NCBI GenBank assembly: GCA_902782465.1
Contig: CACZNH010000002.1
Coordinates: forward strand, 1-64,000
DNA: 64,000 nt
From: an uncultured Bacteroidales bacterium
Lineage (GTDB): Bacteria > Bacteroidota > Bacteroidia > Bacteroidales > Muribaculaceae
Direction of reading: 5' to 3'
The notes under the pieces were generated by a model, which worked only from the letters and a program-made list of their open reading frames with translations, did not search any database and was not told the origin of the DNA. The position numbers and the translations under genes are program-made. Below are positions 17,532 to 26,998 of the stretch, one piece after another; the stretch's first letter is position 1; the number at the start of each line of letters is the position of its first letter.

Positions 17532-18209
17532 TTATTTGAGACGGTAGAAATAGCCTAGGGTGACTGTGACGGTCATCGAGTTAGAGCTGGAGAAGACGTC
17601 GGTCTTGTGGTTGGGGAAGACGTCGGCGAGGCCATAGTAGAAGCGACCTTCCAGCAACAGGGAGTGCTTGGCGTTGAGGTTCACTTCCATGCCGGCTCCG
17701 CCGCAGATGCCATAATCCAGCCTGTTCTTCACCTTCATCGTCATTTGCTCGATGTGGCGGGTGTTCTGGTAGAAATAGTCCATACTGGCCGCATCCTGAT
17801 AGGCAAAATTGGATGAGACGCCGTCGGCAATCATCACGTTCAGCTCTGGTCCCAGGTTAAAGAAACCCTTGACGTGACGGTTGCCGAAGTAGATGTGCGT
17901 CATCACCGGCAACTCCAGATAAGTGAAACGGTGGCTATAGTTGTAGTCAGATTCTTCCAGATTCTCTTTCCAGCCGCGTTGAGTCAGGTTCAATTCAGCG
18001 ATGAGGCCGAAATTCTTCTCCTCGATGTAGCGGAACATCACACCCGCCGTCATGCCGGGCAGCATCGATTGCTGCACGGTGGGATTGAAGTTCACACGTG
18101 AGAGCGTGGCTCCCGCCTTGCCACCCACGGCAATCTGACCCTCATAATGGGTCTGTGCCGTGACCAGCAGTGTTGCCAGTGCAGTCAGGATGAACGCCAA
18201 GCGTCTCAT
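17532..18209 (-). CDS. PorT-like outer-membrane beta-barrel protein
   Basis: 225 residues, signal peptide about 1-18. Alternating aromatic strands (FTYLELPVMTHIYFGN, GFFNLGPELNVMIADG) and the final GYFYRLK fit the eight-stranded PorT/outer-membrane beta-barrel family. The start overlaps the stop of the LysM gene by 4 bases (ATGA), so the two are translationally coupled and may work together at the envelope. PorT belongs to type IX secretion, but many paralogues have other roles; the family cannot be resolved here. Confidence 0.8.
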   Translation of the reverse strand: MRRLAFILTALATLLVTAQTHYEGQIAVGGKAGATLSRVNFNPTVQQSMLPGMTAGVMFRYIEEKNFGLIAELNLTQRGWKENLEESDYNYSHRFTYLELPVMTHIYFGNRHVKGFFNLGPELNVMIADGVSSNFAYQDAASMDYFYQNTRHIEQMTMKVKNRLDYGICGGAGMEVNLNAKHSLLLEGRFYYGLADVFPNHKTDVFSSSNSMTVTVTLGYFYRLK

Positions 18210-20221
18210 TTAGTATAGACGGTGATTTGGTGGTCGGGGGAGAAGTGGACAACCTCGATGGCCTGGTTGGTGTAGCCGCGCCAGTTGTCACCGCGTTCCC
18301 AGCGGAAACTCGTCTGGATGCCTTTGTACATCGGCGTCTCGTCATCGATGATGCCGTCAACGCCCAGCGATTTGAGCAGGTACATTCCGGTGTCATAACC
18401 CATAATCGCCATGTTGGGCACACCCTGCAGCGGTTCGCCGCCGAAGTTGTTCTTGTAGGCGGTCTCCAGATCGCGTGAGCGGAAGCCCTTGGCATTGAAG
18501 AATCGGGTGAACATATAGGTGTCCACATCCTGCAGGTCGGTCTGGAACTCCTTGAGATACAGCACGTATTCGGGATAGGCAATCAGCGACAGGTCGCAGT
18601 CAAAACGCTCGTTCTTGACCTCTTTGAGGGCTTTGATGAATTTCTTGACGAGTGCCTTGTCACCTGACGAGGGGATGAAGACGTATTTTGAGCCGGGGTC
18701 CATCTTGTTAGAGATGTCGTCATAGCTGAGTTCTCCGCCCACATTGATGGTGCTGGCGTTATATTTCTTGCGTGTGATGTGGTTGCGTATGTGTTCAAAC
18801 ATCTCCTTGTCATTTTCACTGGCAGCATTCAGGAAAATCACGTTGTAACCCTTGAAGGCATCGTCAAACCAGCGCATCACGTCATGCATCATCTCATCAG
18901 TCGGGGTGTTTACCTGATAAACGTAGGGGTTATCCAGATAGTCCTCGTTCTTGGTGGTGAAGCAGTTCATCACGTTGATGCCGTTGGCCTTGCCGAAGGC
19001 GTTGATGCGGGCCAGCTGCTGGGGTTCGCTCGGGGCGATAATCATGTTCATAGTCTTGAGCTCGGGCAGCGACAGGATGCTGTCGGTGACATTCAGGTTG
19101 TGCTGCGTGTCATAGACCTTGAGATTGATGTGTTTGTCGGTGATGTGGCTCACGCTGTCCAGGGCAAGCAGGAAACCTTTATAGTAGTCGGTATAGAGGT
19201 AGGCCTGCTTGGGTGGTGCGCTCTTGTGCAGCTGGAAGGGGAGCACCAGGGCGATGTTCACCTCACTGTCAAGGCGCTTCTGCACGAGGCTCTGGTACAG
19301 GTCATTGATGCGGGGCTGGTAGTAGGCACGCAGTTCCTCGATGGGGATAGTGGCCATCTCGCCTGATACATGCTCGATATAGGGCTTGGGCAGGGTGATG
19401 GTTTTGCCTTTCTTGACTTTTTTAAGGTCGGGGTTGGCGGCCTTCAGCTCCTCCTCGGTGATTCCGTTGTCACGGGCAATCGAGGCGTAGGTCTCGCCGC
19501 GCTGCACCTCATACTTGTAGTTGCGTCGGCTCTCACGTTCATAGTTGAAGGGCAGGGCGGTATTGGGCACCACCTTAATCTTGGTGCCGGTAACGTAGTC
19601 GTCGGGCTTCAGGCCGGGATTGTTGGTAAGGATGGCTTCGATGGAGGTGTTGTGCTGCTTGGCAATGGTATAGATGTCCTCACCGTCATAGATGGTCACG
19701 AAAACGGGGTCGGTGCCTTGCGGTGCGCTGTGGCTGAAGGCGTTCTTCACCTGTTTGCCTGCATTGGCAGTCGAGGTAACGGTTGTGGCCTCTGGAATCT
19801 TCAGATTCTGGTCGATTTTGATGCCGTTTTCCGAACCGGGATTGGCGGCAATCAGGTCATCGACGGTCACACCATAGGTCTTGGCAAGGCCGTAGAGGGT
19901 CTCTCCCTGCTTGACATTGTGTATCTTGTAATAGGGTGTCGTCTCCTGGACAGCCACGGGAGCAGTCTGGTCGTTCTCGGTAGGGAAGTACAGTCTCATG
20001 CCGTCGCTGATGCCGTCGGCGGCATCCGGGTTGTTCTTGATGATTTCGTCCTTGGTGATACCCAGTTTCGAGGCAATGGAATAGATGCTTTCTCCGGCAC
20101 TGGTCTCATAATAGTAGTATTCGTGCCCGGCAATGGTGGTCTTGGGCAGGTTGGACTGCGCACCGGCCAGCAATGCAATAAAGGAGAAAACGGTCAATGT
20201 GATGAGTTTTCTTGTGCTCAT
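18206..20221 (-). CDS. LysM protein with periplasmic-binding-protein-like C-terminal domain
   Basis: 671 residues. Signal peptide about 1-21. Four LysM repeats at roughly 36-82, 98-143, 172-216 and 231-274, each with a GE(S/T/D)(I/L)Y.(I/L)A core, which bind glycan strands of peptidoglycan. From about 320 the sequence turns to an alpha/beta fold like type 1 periplasmic binding proteins (VNIALVLPFQL, then MNMIIAPSEPQQ and NVIFLNAASENDKEMF), as in LpoA-like regulators. A role in sensing or organising the wall is inference. It is followed by a coupled barrel gene. Confidence 0.82.
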   Translation of the reverse strand: MSTRKLITLTVFSFIALLAGAQSNLPKTTIAGHEYYYYETSAGESIYSIASKLGITKDEIIKNNPDAADGISDGMRLYFPTENDQTAPVAVQETTPYYKIHNVKQGETLYGLAKTYGVTVDDLIAANPGSENGIKIDQNLKIPEATTVTSTANAGKQVKNAFSHSAPQGTDPVFVTIYDGEDIYTIAKQHNTSIEAILTNNPGLKPDDYVTGTKIKVVPNTALPFNYERESRRNYKYEVQRGETYASIARDNGITEEELKAANPDLKKVKKGKTITLPKPYIEHVSGEMATIPIEELRAYYQPRINDLYQSLVQKRLDSEVNIALVLPFQLHKSAPPKQAYLYTDYYKGFLLALDSVSHITDKHINLKVYDTQHNLNVTDSILSLPELKTMNMIIAPSEPQQLARINAFGKANGINVMNCFTTKNEDYLDNPYVYQVNTPTDEMMHDVMRWFDDAFKGYNVIFLNAASENDKEMFEHIRNHITRKKYNASTINVGGELSYDDISNKMDPGSKYVFIPSSGDKALVKKFIKALKEVKNERFDCDLSLIAYPEYVLYLKEFQTDLQDVDTYMFTRFFNAKGFRSRDLETAYKNNFGGEPLQGVPNMAIMGYDTGMYLLKSLGVDGIIDDETPMYKGIQTSFRWERGDNWRGYTNQAIEVVHFSPDHQITVYTK

Positions 20222-20294
20222 ATTTAATAAATTATAATCAGTTTCTTCAAGTAATGGTTTATATGTTTACCCTCGATAGGGATAAACTACACGG

Positions 20295-20302
20295 CAAAAT
20301 TA
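20295..20302 (-). promoter_or_regulatory. -7 element for the LysM-barrel operon
   Basis: TAATTTTG on the minus strand, giving a leader of roughly 70 bases before the ATG at 20221. Confidence 0.5.
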
Positions 20303-20372
20303 ATAATTATTGCCCGATATGCCATACAATCGGGCTGAAAAAAAATAGACGGGAGTTGCCGAAAAAGAGGGT

Positions 20373-22589
20373 TTATTTGGGATTGACGACGCGGTCGCCG
20401 ATTTTGGCCGCAAGTTGGCGCCTCACTTTGTACAGTTCCTGCAGGTATTCCATGAGTTCAGGCAGCTGGTCGGCGGTGGCATGGGCTATCTGGTCCTTGG
20501 TCTCGTTGATTTTCTGGATGAGCAAGGCGTTTTTCCAATTGTACAGACGTTCGGGAACCAAGTGAAGAAGGCGGTCGCGTTCTTCAACTATTACTGCAAA
20601 TTGCGTGTGTATCTTACTCAGTTGCGGAAGGTTATCTGCAGCGAGGTCGCAAGCGAGCTGCCTCACGTCATCGTCATCAATCGAGCACAGTGCTTTCAAC
20701 AGATAGTCACTGCTGAACTCCATCAGCTCGTTCTTTGCCATGACGCTAGCCTTGGCCTCAATAGCCTTTTTCTTGCGTTCCTGGGCGTTGATGAGTGCAT
20801 CGCTGTCGAGGGCTTCAGGACTCTCGTCATCATTCTTGGCCATCTCGGCAGCCACATAGTTGTCCATCTTTTCCTCCAGTGCGCGATTGAACGTACTCTG
20901 GTCACGATAATACGGCTCAACGTAGCGCAGTGCGGTTTCAAAGGTGCTGTGGTACAGCGGGTTGCTGAACTGCATGTGGTCCAGATAGAGTTCGTTGCTG
21001 ATGTGCTCCAGCACGGTCGTTGGCCTGATCGTACCGTCGTCATATTCGGTATCTTTCAGGTAGCACATGCCGTAGTTGACGATGAGCCTGATGATTTCGC
21101 GTTCCTGGATGGTCAGATCGCTCGAGGCATTGAGCGGACGTTCGTCGCCGGGCGCAGTAGTGGCCGGTGGGATCGGTGGGGTGAAATCAGGTGTCTCGGG
21201 GATGGGTGGAGGAGGTGTCTCCTCTCCGCTCATGCGCTGTTCACGCGCCTGTTGCTGCTGGCGCTCCTTGTGCCATTGCTCGATGAACTTGTTGCGGTGG
21301 TGCTTGATTTGGCGCAGGATAGTCTGCTCGTCAATGCCGAAGCGGCTGCTGCACTCCTTGGCATAGACCATACGGGTAATCTCGTCAGGGATGATGGCAA
21401 TGGACTTGACCACGTCGGTGATGGCGGCAGTGCGCTTGATGGGGTCGTTCTGGGCGTCCTTGAGCATGACATCGGCCTTAAAGCTGATGAAGTCAGCTTC
21501 GTTTTGCTTGATGTAGTCCTCCACCTCGGTGTGGCTGTGGGCGCGGACAAACGTGTCGGGGTCATCTTCGGGAGGTAACGGCAACACCTTGATATTCAGT
21601 CCCTCCTTGAGCAGCATGTCCACACCGCGCAGGGCCGCCTTGATGCCCGCGGCATCACCGTCAAACATCTCGGTTACGTTGCTGGTAAAGCGGCGAATGG
21701 CATGGATGTGCCCCTCGGTCAATGCAGTGCCCGATGAGGCGATAACATTCTTGAAACCAGCCTGATGCATCGAGATGACGTCGGCATAACCCTCCACGAT
21801 ATAGCACTTGTCCTGCTTGCTGATTTCGCGCTTGGCATGGTACAGGCCGTAGATGACATCACGTTTGGAATAGATGACCGACTCGGGCGAATTGACATAT
21901 TTAGCAATGTTCTTGTCCTTCTTCAACGTTCGGCCACCAAAGGCGATGACCTTGCCGGCGATGTTCAGGATGGGGAATATCACGCGTCCGCGATATCGGT
22001 CTCGTCCGCCACCACGGTCATCCTTGATGCACAGTCCCACGTCAAACAACAGTTGGGGGTTGAAGCCCTGGGCTACGGCAGCCTTGTACAGGCCGTCATA
22101 GCTCTCGCTGGAATAGCCCAGGCGGAACTCCTTGATAGTCGCATCGCTGAAGCCGCGTTCCTTGAAGTAGGTGAGGCCGATATCCTGGCCTGCCTGGGTC
22201 TCGTGCAGCTGTTTCTCAAAGTAGGCGCAGGCCCACTCGTTGAGCATGAGCATGGCTTCGCGTTCGCTCTGAGCCTGCTTTTCCTCGTCGGTGAGTTCCT
22301 TTTCCTGGATTTCGATGTGGTATTTGTTGGCCAGATAGCGCAGTGCTTCGGGATAGCTCAGCTGCTCATGCTTCATGATGAAGTTGACCGCACTGCCGCC
22401 TTCGCCGCAGGCAAAGCACTTGCAGATGCCCTTGGCACGTGACACGTAGAATGACGGGCGGCGGTCGTTGTGGAACGGACACAGGCCAATCCAGTTGGTG
22501 CCCCGACGTTTCAGTGCCACAAAGTCGCTCACCACGTCGACAATGTCGGCGGTGTCAAGTATCTGCTGTACTGTATTGTGGTCAATCAT
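20373..22589 (-). CDS. dnaG: DNA primase (DnaG)
   Basis: 738 residues; makes RNA primers at the replication fork. CHC2 zinc finger: Cys37, His40, Cys58, Cys61. TOPRIM domain with Glu267 in IVEGYADV and Asp310/Asp312 in MFDGDAAG. The region from about 430 to 490 is a Gln-, Pro- and Thr-rich linker, followed by a helical C-terminal domain of the type that contacts DnaB. It is longer than the E. coli protein because of that linker. Confidence 0.97.
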   Translation of the reverse strand: MIDHNTVQQILDTADIVDVVSDFVALKRRGTNWIGLCPFHNDRRPSFYVSRAKGICKCFACGEGGSAVNFIMKHEQLSYPEALRYLANKYHIEIQEKELTDEEKQAQSEREAMLMLNEWACAYFEKQLHETQAGQDIGLTYFKERGFSDATIKEFRLGYSSESYDGLYKAAVAQGFNPQLLFDVGLCIKDDRGGGRDRYRGRVIFPILNIAGKVIAFGGRTLKKDKNIAKYVNSPESVIYSKRDVIYGLYHAKREISKQDKCYIVEGYADVISMHQAGFKNVIASSGTALTEGHIHAIRRFTSNVTEMFDGDAAGIKAALRGVDMLLKEGLNIKVLPLPPEDDPDTFVRAHSHTEVEDYIKQNEADFISFKADVMLKDAQNDPIKRTAAITDVVKSIAIIPDEITRMVYAKECSSRFGIDEQTILRQIKHHRNKFIEQWHKERQQQQAREQRMSGEETPPPPIPETPDFTPPIPPATTAPGDERPLNASSDLTIQEREIIRLIVNYGMCYLKDTEYDDGTIRPTTVLEHISNELYLDHMQFSNPLYHSTFETALRYVEPYYRDQSTFNRALEEKMDNYVAAEMAKNDDESPEALDSDALINAQERKKKAIEAKASVMAKNELMEFSSDYLLKALCSIDDDDVRQLACDLAADNLPQLSKIHTQFAVIVEERDRLLHLVPERLYNWKNALLIQKINETKDQIAHATADQLPELMEYLQELYKVRRQLAAKIGDRVVNPK

Positions 22590-22603
22590 CTTAACTTATT
22601 TAT

Positions 22604-22671
22604 AAACTACGAATTCCGCTAATTTCACGAAAGACAAAAATAATTCGTTAAATTCGTGAAATTCTTAGTTT
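22604..22671. repeat. Inverted 9-base repeat arrays between dnaG and the TPR gene
   Basis: AATTTCACGAA (22621-22631) and TTCGTGAAATT (22653-22663) are perfect inverted repeats. The right side is built of 9-base units TAATTCGTT, AAATTCGTG, AAATTCTTA followed by GTTT. The dnaG -7 element TATTTTTG lies inside the loop (22642-22635 on the minus strand). Related blocks occur at 26954-26974, 57054-57121 and 57203-57232. Confidence 0.6.
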
Positions 22672-22675
22672 TAAA

Positions 22676-24898
22676 TTATCCGTGTATTAATCCAGCGCAA
22701 ACTGTATCGGGAATCAGCGACTGGTCCACCGCCGAAATGCCGTGCAGCCTCAGTTCCATGGCGTCGTTCTTGAAGGCTTCGCGGAACTTGGCCGTATTGT
22801 TGTCCATCTTGCGCAACGCCTGGCGATAGGTGTCGATGGCTTCACGTGTCATGCCCTTGCACAGCAGCACATGGCCCTGGTTGAGCAGGTCTTGGGCCGA
22901 CGGCGTGTCGTTATCGGCGATGCGGTTATAGTAATCCAGTGCGCGGTCATAATCGTTGAGCAGGAACGAGCACCAGGCGATGGGGCGCCAGGCGCGGTGT
23001 TTCGCGTTGGGCATCAGGTCGGCCTTGAAATACTGCTGCAGCGCCTCGCTGGTGAGGTTCTGCTCCAGCAGCACATGGCCGATGGTGAGCGTCAGCGACA
23101 CGTTGTCGGGTGTCATCGCCTCGACGCGGCGGTAGTAGTCCAGCGCTTTCTCGTTGTCACCGAGCAGACGATAGCAGGCTGCCAGGTGGCGCATGTTCCA
23201 GGCGTCCTCCTCGTGCAGCAGCTCATAACGTTTATAATAGGTGAGCGCCTTTTCGGTATTGCCCGCATTCTGGTAGGCGAAGCCGATTTTCTGATAAATA
23301 TGGTCGTCGGTGGCGTCGTCCATGGCTTCCAGGCGGGTGAAGCATTTGACGGCGTCATCATAGAAACCGTTCTTGAAATAGAATGCTCCCAGCAGCTCAA
23401 TCACGTGGGCGTCACGGGTCACCTGGGCCAGCGGCAGGCAGTCAATCATGTCCAGGCCGGGGTCATCCATCACGGGGATGAACTCGCGGCGCCTCGAGAA
23501 CAGTTTGAAGAAGCGGTACAGGTCCTGGACAAACGAGTTGACGATGCTCACGCGGCGCTTGCGCTCGTCGGGGATCTCTCCCTGCTGGGCCTCGGTGAGT
23601 GCCGCATTCTGCTCCTCGAGCTGCATCGACATCATCGACCGCTGCGACTCGGGCAAGGCCCCCAGCGACAGGCAGAAGGAGTACTTGTCGCTGTTGCACA
23701 GGTAGGGTGCGTGCTCGACAACCTCGGCAAGTCCCAATTTCCCTGCACCCAGGCTCTCCAAGATAATCGAGTGGGCAGGGTAGAACGGCAGGAACCAGTT
23801 GCTCAGCGTCTTGAAGAACGGGAACGTCTTCAGGTGCGAGAAGGTGGCAATGAACACGTCGCTGCCCTCAATCTGCATGGCGTTGAACTCCTCGATGCGC
23901 TTGGTGATGCCGCTCTCGTCCAGCCATTGCTGCCAGTCGGGATTGGCTTCCATATCGCTCAGGTCAATGATTTGCGACTCCTTGTCCTTGAGTTTCTCCA
24001 GGATGTCGGGGCGCATCTTCATGATGTTGGGTATCAAGTCGTCACGCACGCGGTTCTTCACATTCTCGGTGTTGCGCGAGCGGGCCAGTTGCAGTTGGAT
24101 ACTCCACACGTCCTGGTCAAAGCCCGGGGTGTCGAGCATGGCGGCAAGCCGTGTCTGGATGGCCTTGGACGACGGGATGCGTTTGCGGTGGGCGAGCATT
24201 GCCAGCATGGCACAGGTCAGAGCCCGCAATTCCACCTGCGGGTCATCGCTGATGGAATATACCTCCAGCAGAATCAGCAGTTTGCTCTCGTCATAATAGG
24301 TCATCAGCCCGAGCAGCAGTGCCGCTACCAGCAGGCAGCGGGTGTGCACGGGCAGGATGTCGCCGGTGAGGCACAACTTCAGCGTGCCCGCATCGTCGGC
24401 ACTCAGCGGGAAAGATGACCATACACGGTTGAACAGCCGTGTCTCCAATTCCTCGGCTTGATGCAGGCATGACAAAATGGCGTGACTGTCGCTTTGCTCT
24501 GTCGGCACTGACTGCACCAGTGACAGGTCTTTCAGCGCCGCGCGGTATTCTTCCACGATAGCGACAATCGACAGACTGCCCAGGTCGCGACGACGGGTGT
24601 AGAACACCTCATGGCTGATGGGCTCTTTCAACCACATGTGGCACTGGTCGTTCATCGTGTACAGCGACTGGCGGATGCTGGTGAGAATCTCGTCACGCTG
24701 GGGGTCCATGACCCCGTCGGCCAGATATTTGAGCATGAAGTCATAGGAGATGCGCAGGCGCTCCAGGTCGTCGTTGATGTCCGAACGTCCCAGCTCCTTG
24801 GCGAGCATATTGATTTGGCCAAAGGCTTCCTGCACTCTGGCTTCGTCGATGTATCGGGCCGCTTGGCGGTGGATATTCTCAATTTCTTGTATGGTCAT
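22676..24898 (-). CDS. Tetratricopeptide-repeat protein
   Basis: 740 residues, no signal peptide. Residues from about 530 to 720 are TPR units (AFYFKNGFYDDAVKCFTRLEA, GNTEKALTYYKRYE, GDNEKALDYYRRVEA). The N-terminal 500 residues are helical and unlike any family I know. It is a probable scaffold for protein contacts; no partner is evident. The ATG at 24898 was preferred over one at 24952 because a minus-strand TATTTTTG element lies at 24957-24950, immediately upstream of and overlapping the longer start. Confidence 0.75.
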   Translation of the reverse strand: MTIQEIENIHRQAARYIDEARVQEAFGQINMLAKELGRSDINDDLERLRISYDFMLKYLADGVMDPQRDEILTSIRQSLYTMNDQCHMWLKEPISHEVFYTRRRDLGSLSIVAIVEEYRAALKDLSLVQSVPTEQSDSHAILSCLHQAEELETRLFNRVWSSFPLSADDAGTLKLCLTGDILPVHTRCLLVAALLLGLMTYYDESKLLILLEVYSISDDPQVELRALTCAMLAMLAHRKRIPSSKAIQTRLAAMLDTPGFDQDVWSIQLQLARSRNTENVKNRVRDDLIPNIMKMRPDILEKLKDKESQIIDLSDMEANPDWQQWLDESGITKRIEEFNAMQIEGSDVFIATFSHLKTFPFFKTLSNWFLPFYPAHSIILESLGAGKLGLAEVVEHAPYLCNSDKYSFCLSLGALPESQRSMMSMQLEEQNAALTEAQQGEIPDERKRRVSIVNSFVQDLYRFFKLFSRRREFIPVMDDPGLDMIDCLPLAQVTRDAHVIELLGAFYFKNGFYDDAVKCFTRLEAMDDATDDHIYQKIGFAYQNAGNTEKALTYYKRYELLHEEDAWNMRHLAACYRLLGDNEKALDYYRRVEAMTPDNVSLTLTIGHVLLEQNLTSEALQQYFKADLMPNAKHRAWRPIAWCSFLLNDYDRALDYYNRIADNDTPSAQDLLNQGHVLLCKGMTREAIDTYRQALRKMDNNTAKFREAFKNDAMELRLHGISAVDQSLIPDTVCAGLIHG

Positions 24899-24949
24899 TT
24901 TGGCTCTCGGAATTGCAGGTTTTTTGGTCTTTACACTGCAAATAATATG

Positions 24950-24957
24950 CAAAAATA
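24950..24957 (-). promoter_or_regulatory. -7 element for the TPR gene
   Basis: TATTTTTG on the minus strand, about 50 bases before the ATG at 24898. Confidence 0.45.
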
Positions 24958-25070
24958 CTAATAAATGACATTATGGACGAATTTTCTTATGGATTTATGA
25001 GGATTATAGAAATATTTCCTTAATTTTGCCGTCTAATTCATCAACAAAACTACTAAAAACCGAGATTATT

Positions 25071-25448
25071 ATGGTTATTCAACGCATTCAAACCCTTTAT
25101 CTCCTCATTGCAGCCATCCTGATGGGAGTATTTGCATTTTTCCCTGTTGGCCTGGTAATGATTACCTTGATTATTCTGGTTGCCTTCCTGGCAATCGTTG
25201 ACATCTTCCTGTACAAGAACCTGCAGCGCCAGATGACGGTGTGCTTCGTGGATGTTATCATCGGCCTTGCCATGCTGGTATCCATTGCTGTACAGGCTTG
25301 TAAAATCAGCCTTGACGGTGAGGCCACTGTGTCGTGGAACTGGTGGTATCTCTTGCTGCCGGTGCTCTCGGTCATCTTCCTGATGATGGCCCACAAGGCG
25401 ATGTCCAACGACAAGAAGAAACTGCGCGATGCCGATCGCCTGCGCTAA
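25071..25448 (+). CDS. DUF4293 small membrane protein
   Basis: 125 residues with four predicted membrane spans. The N-terminus MVIQRIQTLYLLIAAILM is typical of the Bacteroidetes DUF4293 family; the C-terminus is charged (KKKLRDADRLR) and cytoplasmic. Function unknown. The upstream TAATTTTG at 25021-25028 supports the start at 25071 rather than the ATG at 25026. Confidence 0.85.
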   Translation: MVIQRIQTLYLLIAAILMGVFAFFPVGLVMITLIILVAFLAIVDIFLYKNLQRQMTVCFVDVIIGLAMLVSIAVQACKISLDGEATVSWNWWYLLLPVLSVIFLMMAHKAMSNDKKKLRDADRLR

Positions 25449-25527
25449 GATAATACAGAGTGGTTGCACCGCAGCCGCTCCATGAATTAATTGATTGAAT
25501 ACCAAGTTAAACTAACTGCATTTGACG

Positions 25528-26865
25528 ATGATAGCGGCGATGATAATCATCTTTGTAATCGGCTACCTGCTGATTGCATTGGAACATCCCCTTCACATGA
25601 ACAAGGCATCCTTTGCCCTGGTTACCTGCGGCATCCTGTGGTCCATCTATGCCATCTGGGGTCATGACCCTCACATGCACGAGGCTATTGTCACCCAGTT
25701 GGGCGACGCGTGCGAGATTGTGGTCTTCCTCATCGGTGCGATGACCATTGTGGAGATTATTGACCGTTATGGTGGCTTCTCGTTTATCACCGAGCACATC
25801 AATGCCAAGAGCAAGCGCCACCTGCTGTGGATTCTATGCAGTCTGTCGTTCGTCATGTCGGCAGTGCTCGACAACATGACCACCACCATCATCATGGTGA
25901 TGATGCTGCGCCGTCTGCTCAGTGACCAGAAGGAACGTTGGCTCTTTGCCGGACTCATCGTCATTGCTGCCAATGCCGGCGGCGCCTTCTCACCCATTGG
26001 CGACGTGACCACCATCATGCTGTGGATGGACGAGAAAGTGTCATCGGTCGGCTTGTTCGCCAACCTGATTATCCCGAGCATCTTGGCGATGGTGATTCCT
26101 GTCTTCATTGCCCAGTACTCCATTCGTGACGGCAAGATGCAGACCATTACCACGCTCGCCGAGAAGAATCCAGTCCTGCATGAGCGCCATCCGCAGCTCA
26201 GCAAGTGGATGCTGATTATCGGTGTCTCGGGTCTGTTGTTTGTCCCCGTGTTCAAGACGTTCACAGGCCTGCCCCCGTTCATGGGCATCATGATTTCGCT
26301 GGGTGTCATCTGGGGCGTTACCGAGTTTTGGGTGAAGCGTTACAAAATCGATTCCAAGATGGGTGGACGCGTGTCATCGGCATTGCACACCATCGACATG
26401 CCCACCATTCTTTTCTTCCTGGGCATCCTCATGGCGGTGTCGGCACTCTCTGAAGTCGGTGTCCTCAATACCGTTGCCGATGAGATGAATACCAAGATTC
26501 ATCAGCCCGTGCTGATGACATCCATCATCGGTGTCCTGTCGTCGATCGTCGATAATGTGCCTCTGGTGTCGGCTTGTATCAAGATGTTTGAGAACATGGT
26601 GCCCCCTGGTACCACCGACCTTTATCTGCTCACCTTTGTCGAGGACGGACTGTTCTGGCATCTGCTGACCTTCTGTGCCGGAGTGGGCGGTTCACTGCTC
26701 ATCATCGGTTCGGCCGCAGGTGTGGTAGCCATGGGCATCGAGAAAATCCAGTTCTTCTGGTACTTCAAGCACATCTCCTGGTTGGCGCTTATCGGATACC
26801 TCGCCGGTGTTGCCGTCATCTGGCTCGAGAGCTTGTGCCCCTTCTTCATGCTCACCGCCGGCTAA
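25528..26865 (+). CDS. nhaD: NhaD-type sodium/proton antiporter
   Basis: 445 residues and about 12 membrane spans. Conserved NhaD/ArsB-superfamily blocks are present: DNMTTTIIMVMMLRR, then ANAGGAFSPIGDVTTIMLW and SSIVDNVPLVSA. These acidic and polar residues in membrane helices carry the ions. The family exports Na+ (or Li+) in exchange for protons. ATG at 25528 used; a TTG at 25522 is in frame. A palindromic terminator follows at 26911-26940. Confidence 0.93.
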   Translation: MIAAMIIIFVIGYLLIALEHPLHMNKASFALVTCGILWSIYAIWGHDPHMHEAIVTQLGDACEIVVFLIGAMTIVEIIDRYGGFSFITEHINAKSKRHLLWILCSLSFVMSAVLDNMTTTIIMVMMLRRLLSDQKERWLFAGLIVIAANAGGAFSPIGDVTTIMLWMDEKVSSVGLFANLIIPSILAMVIPVFIAQYSIRDGKMQTITTLAEKNPVLHERHPQLSKWMLIIGVSGLLFVPVFKTFTGLPPFMGIMISLGVIWGVTEFWVKRYKIDSKMGGRVSSALHTIDMPTILFFLGILMAVSALSEVGVLNTVADEMNTKIHQPVLMTSIIGVLSSIVDNVPLVSACIKMFENMVPPGTTDLYLLTFVEDGLFWHLLTFCAGVGGSLLIIGSAAGVVAMGIEKIQFFWYFKHISWLALIGYLAGVAVIWLESLCPFFMLTAG

Positions 26866-26910
26866 CCGCTATTCTCAAACAACTGAAAAATCTGAGTTTT
26901 TCTGATATAA

Positions 26911-26940
26911 ATCCGCCCCCGAGACGTCTCGAGGGCGGAT
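26911..26940. terminator. Palindromic terminator between convergent genes
   Basis: ATCCGCCC at 26911-26918 pairs with GGGCGGAT at 26933-26940 across an inner CGAGAC/GTCTCG palindrome. ATTTCATTTG follows on the plus strand. It can serve nhaD and the convergent fusion gene. Confidence 0.7.
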
Positions 26941-26953
26941 ATTTCATTTGTTT

Positions 26954-26974
26954 AAATCGTGTAATTCGTAGTTT
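26954..26974. repeat. Short copy of the 9-base repeat block
   Basis: Ends TAATTCGTAGTTT, the same ending as the block at 57203-57232. Lies 25 bases beyond the stop of the minus-strand fusion gene. Confidence 0.5.
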
Positions 26975-26998
26975 AAAAATACCGGCCTGAAACGTTGT

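Noticed and set aside
22742..24418. 558-codon plus-strand frame opposite the TPR gene
   Set aside because: Shadow of the TPR gene; the protein is His- and Gln-rich without family motifs.
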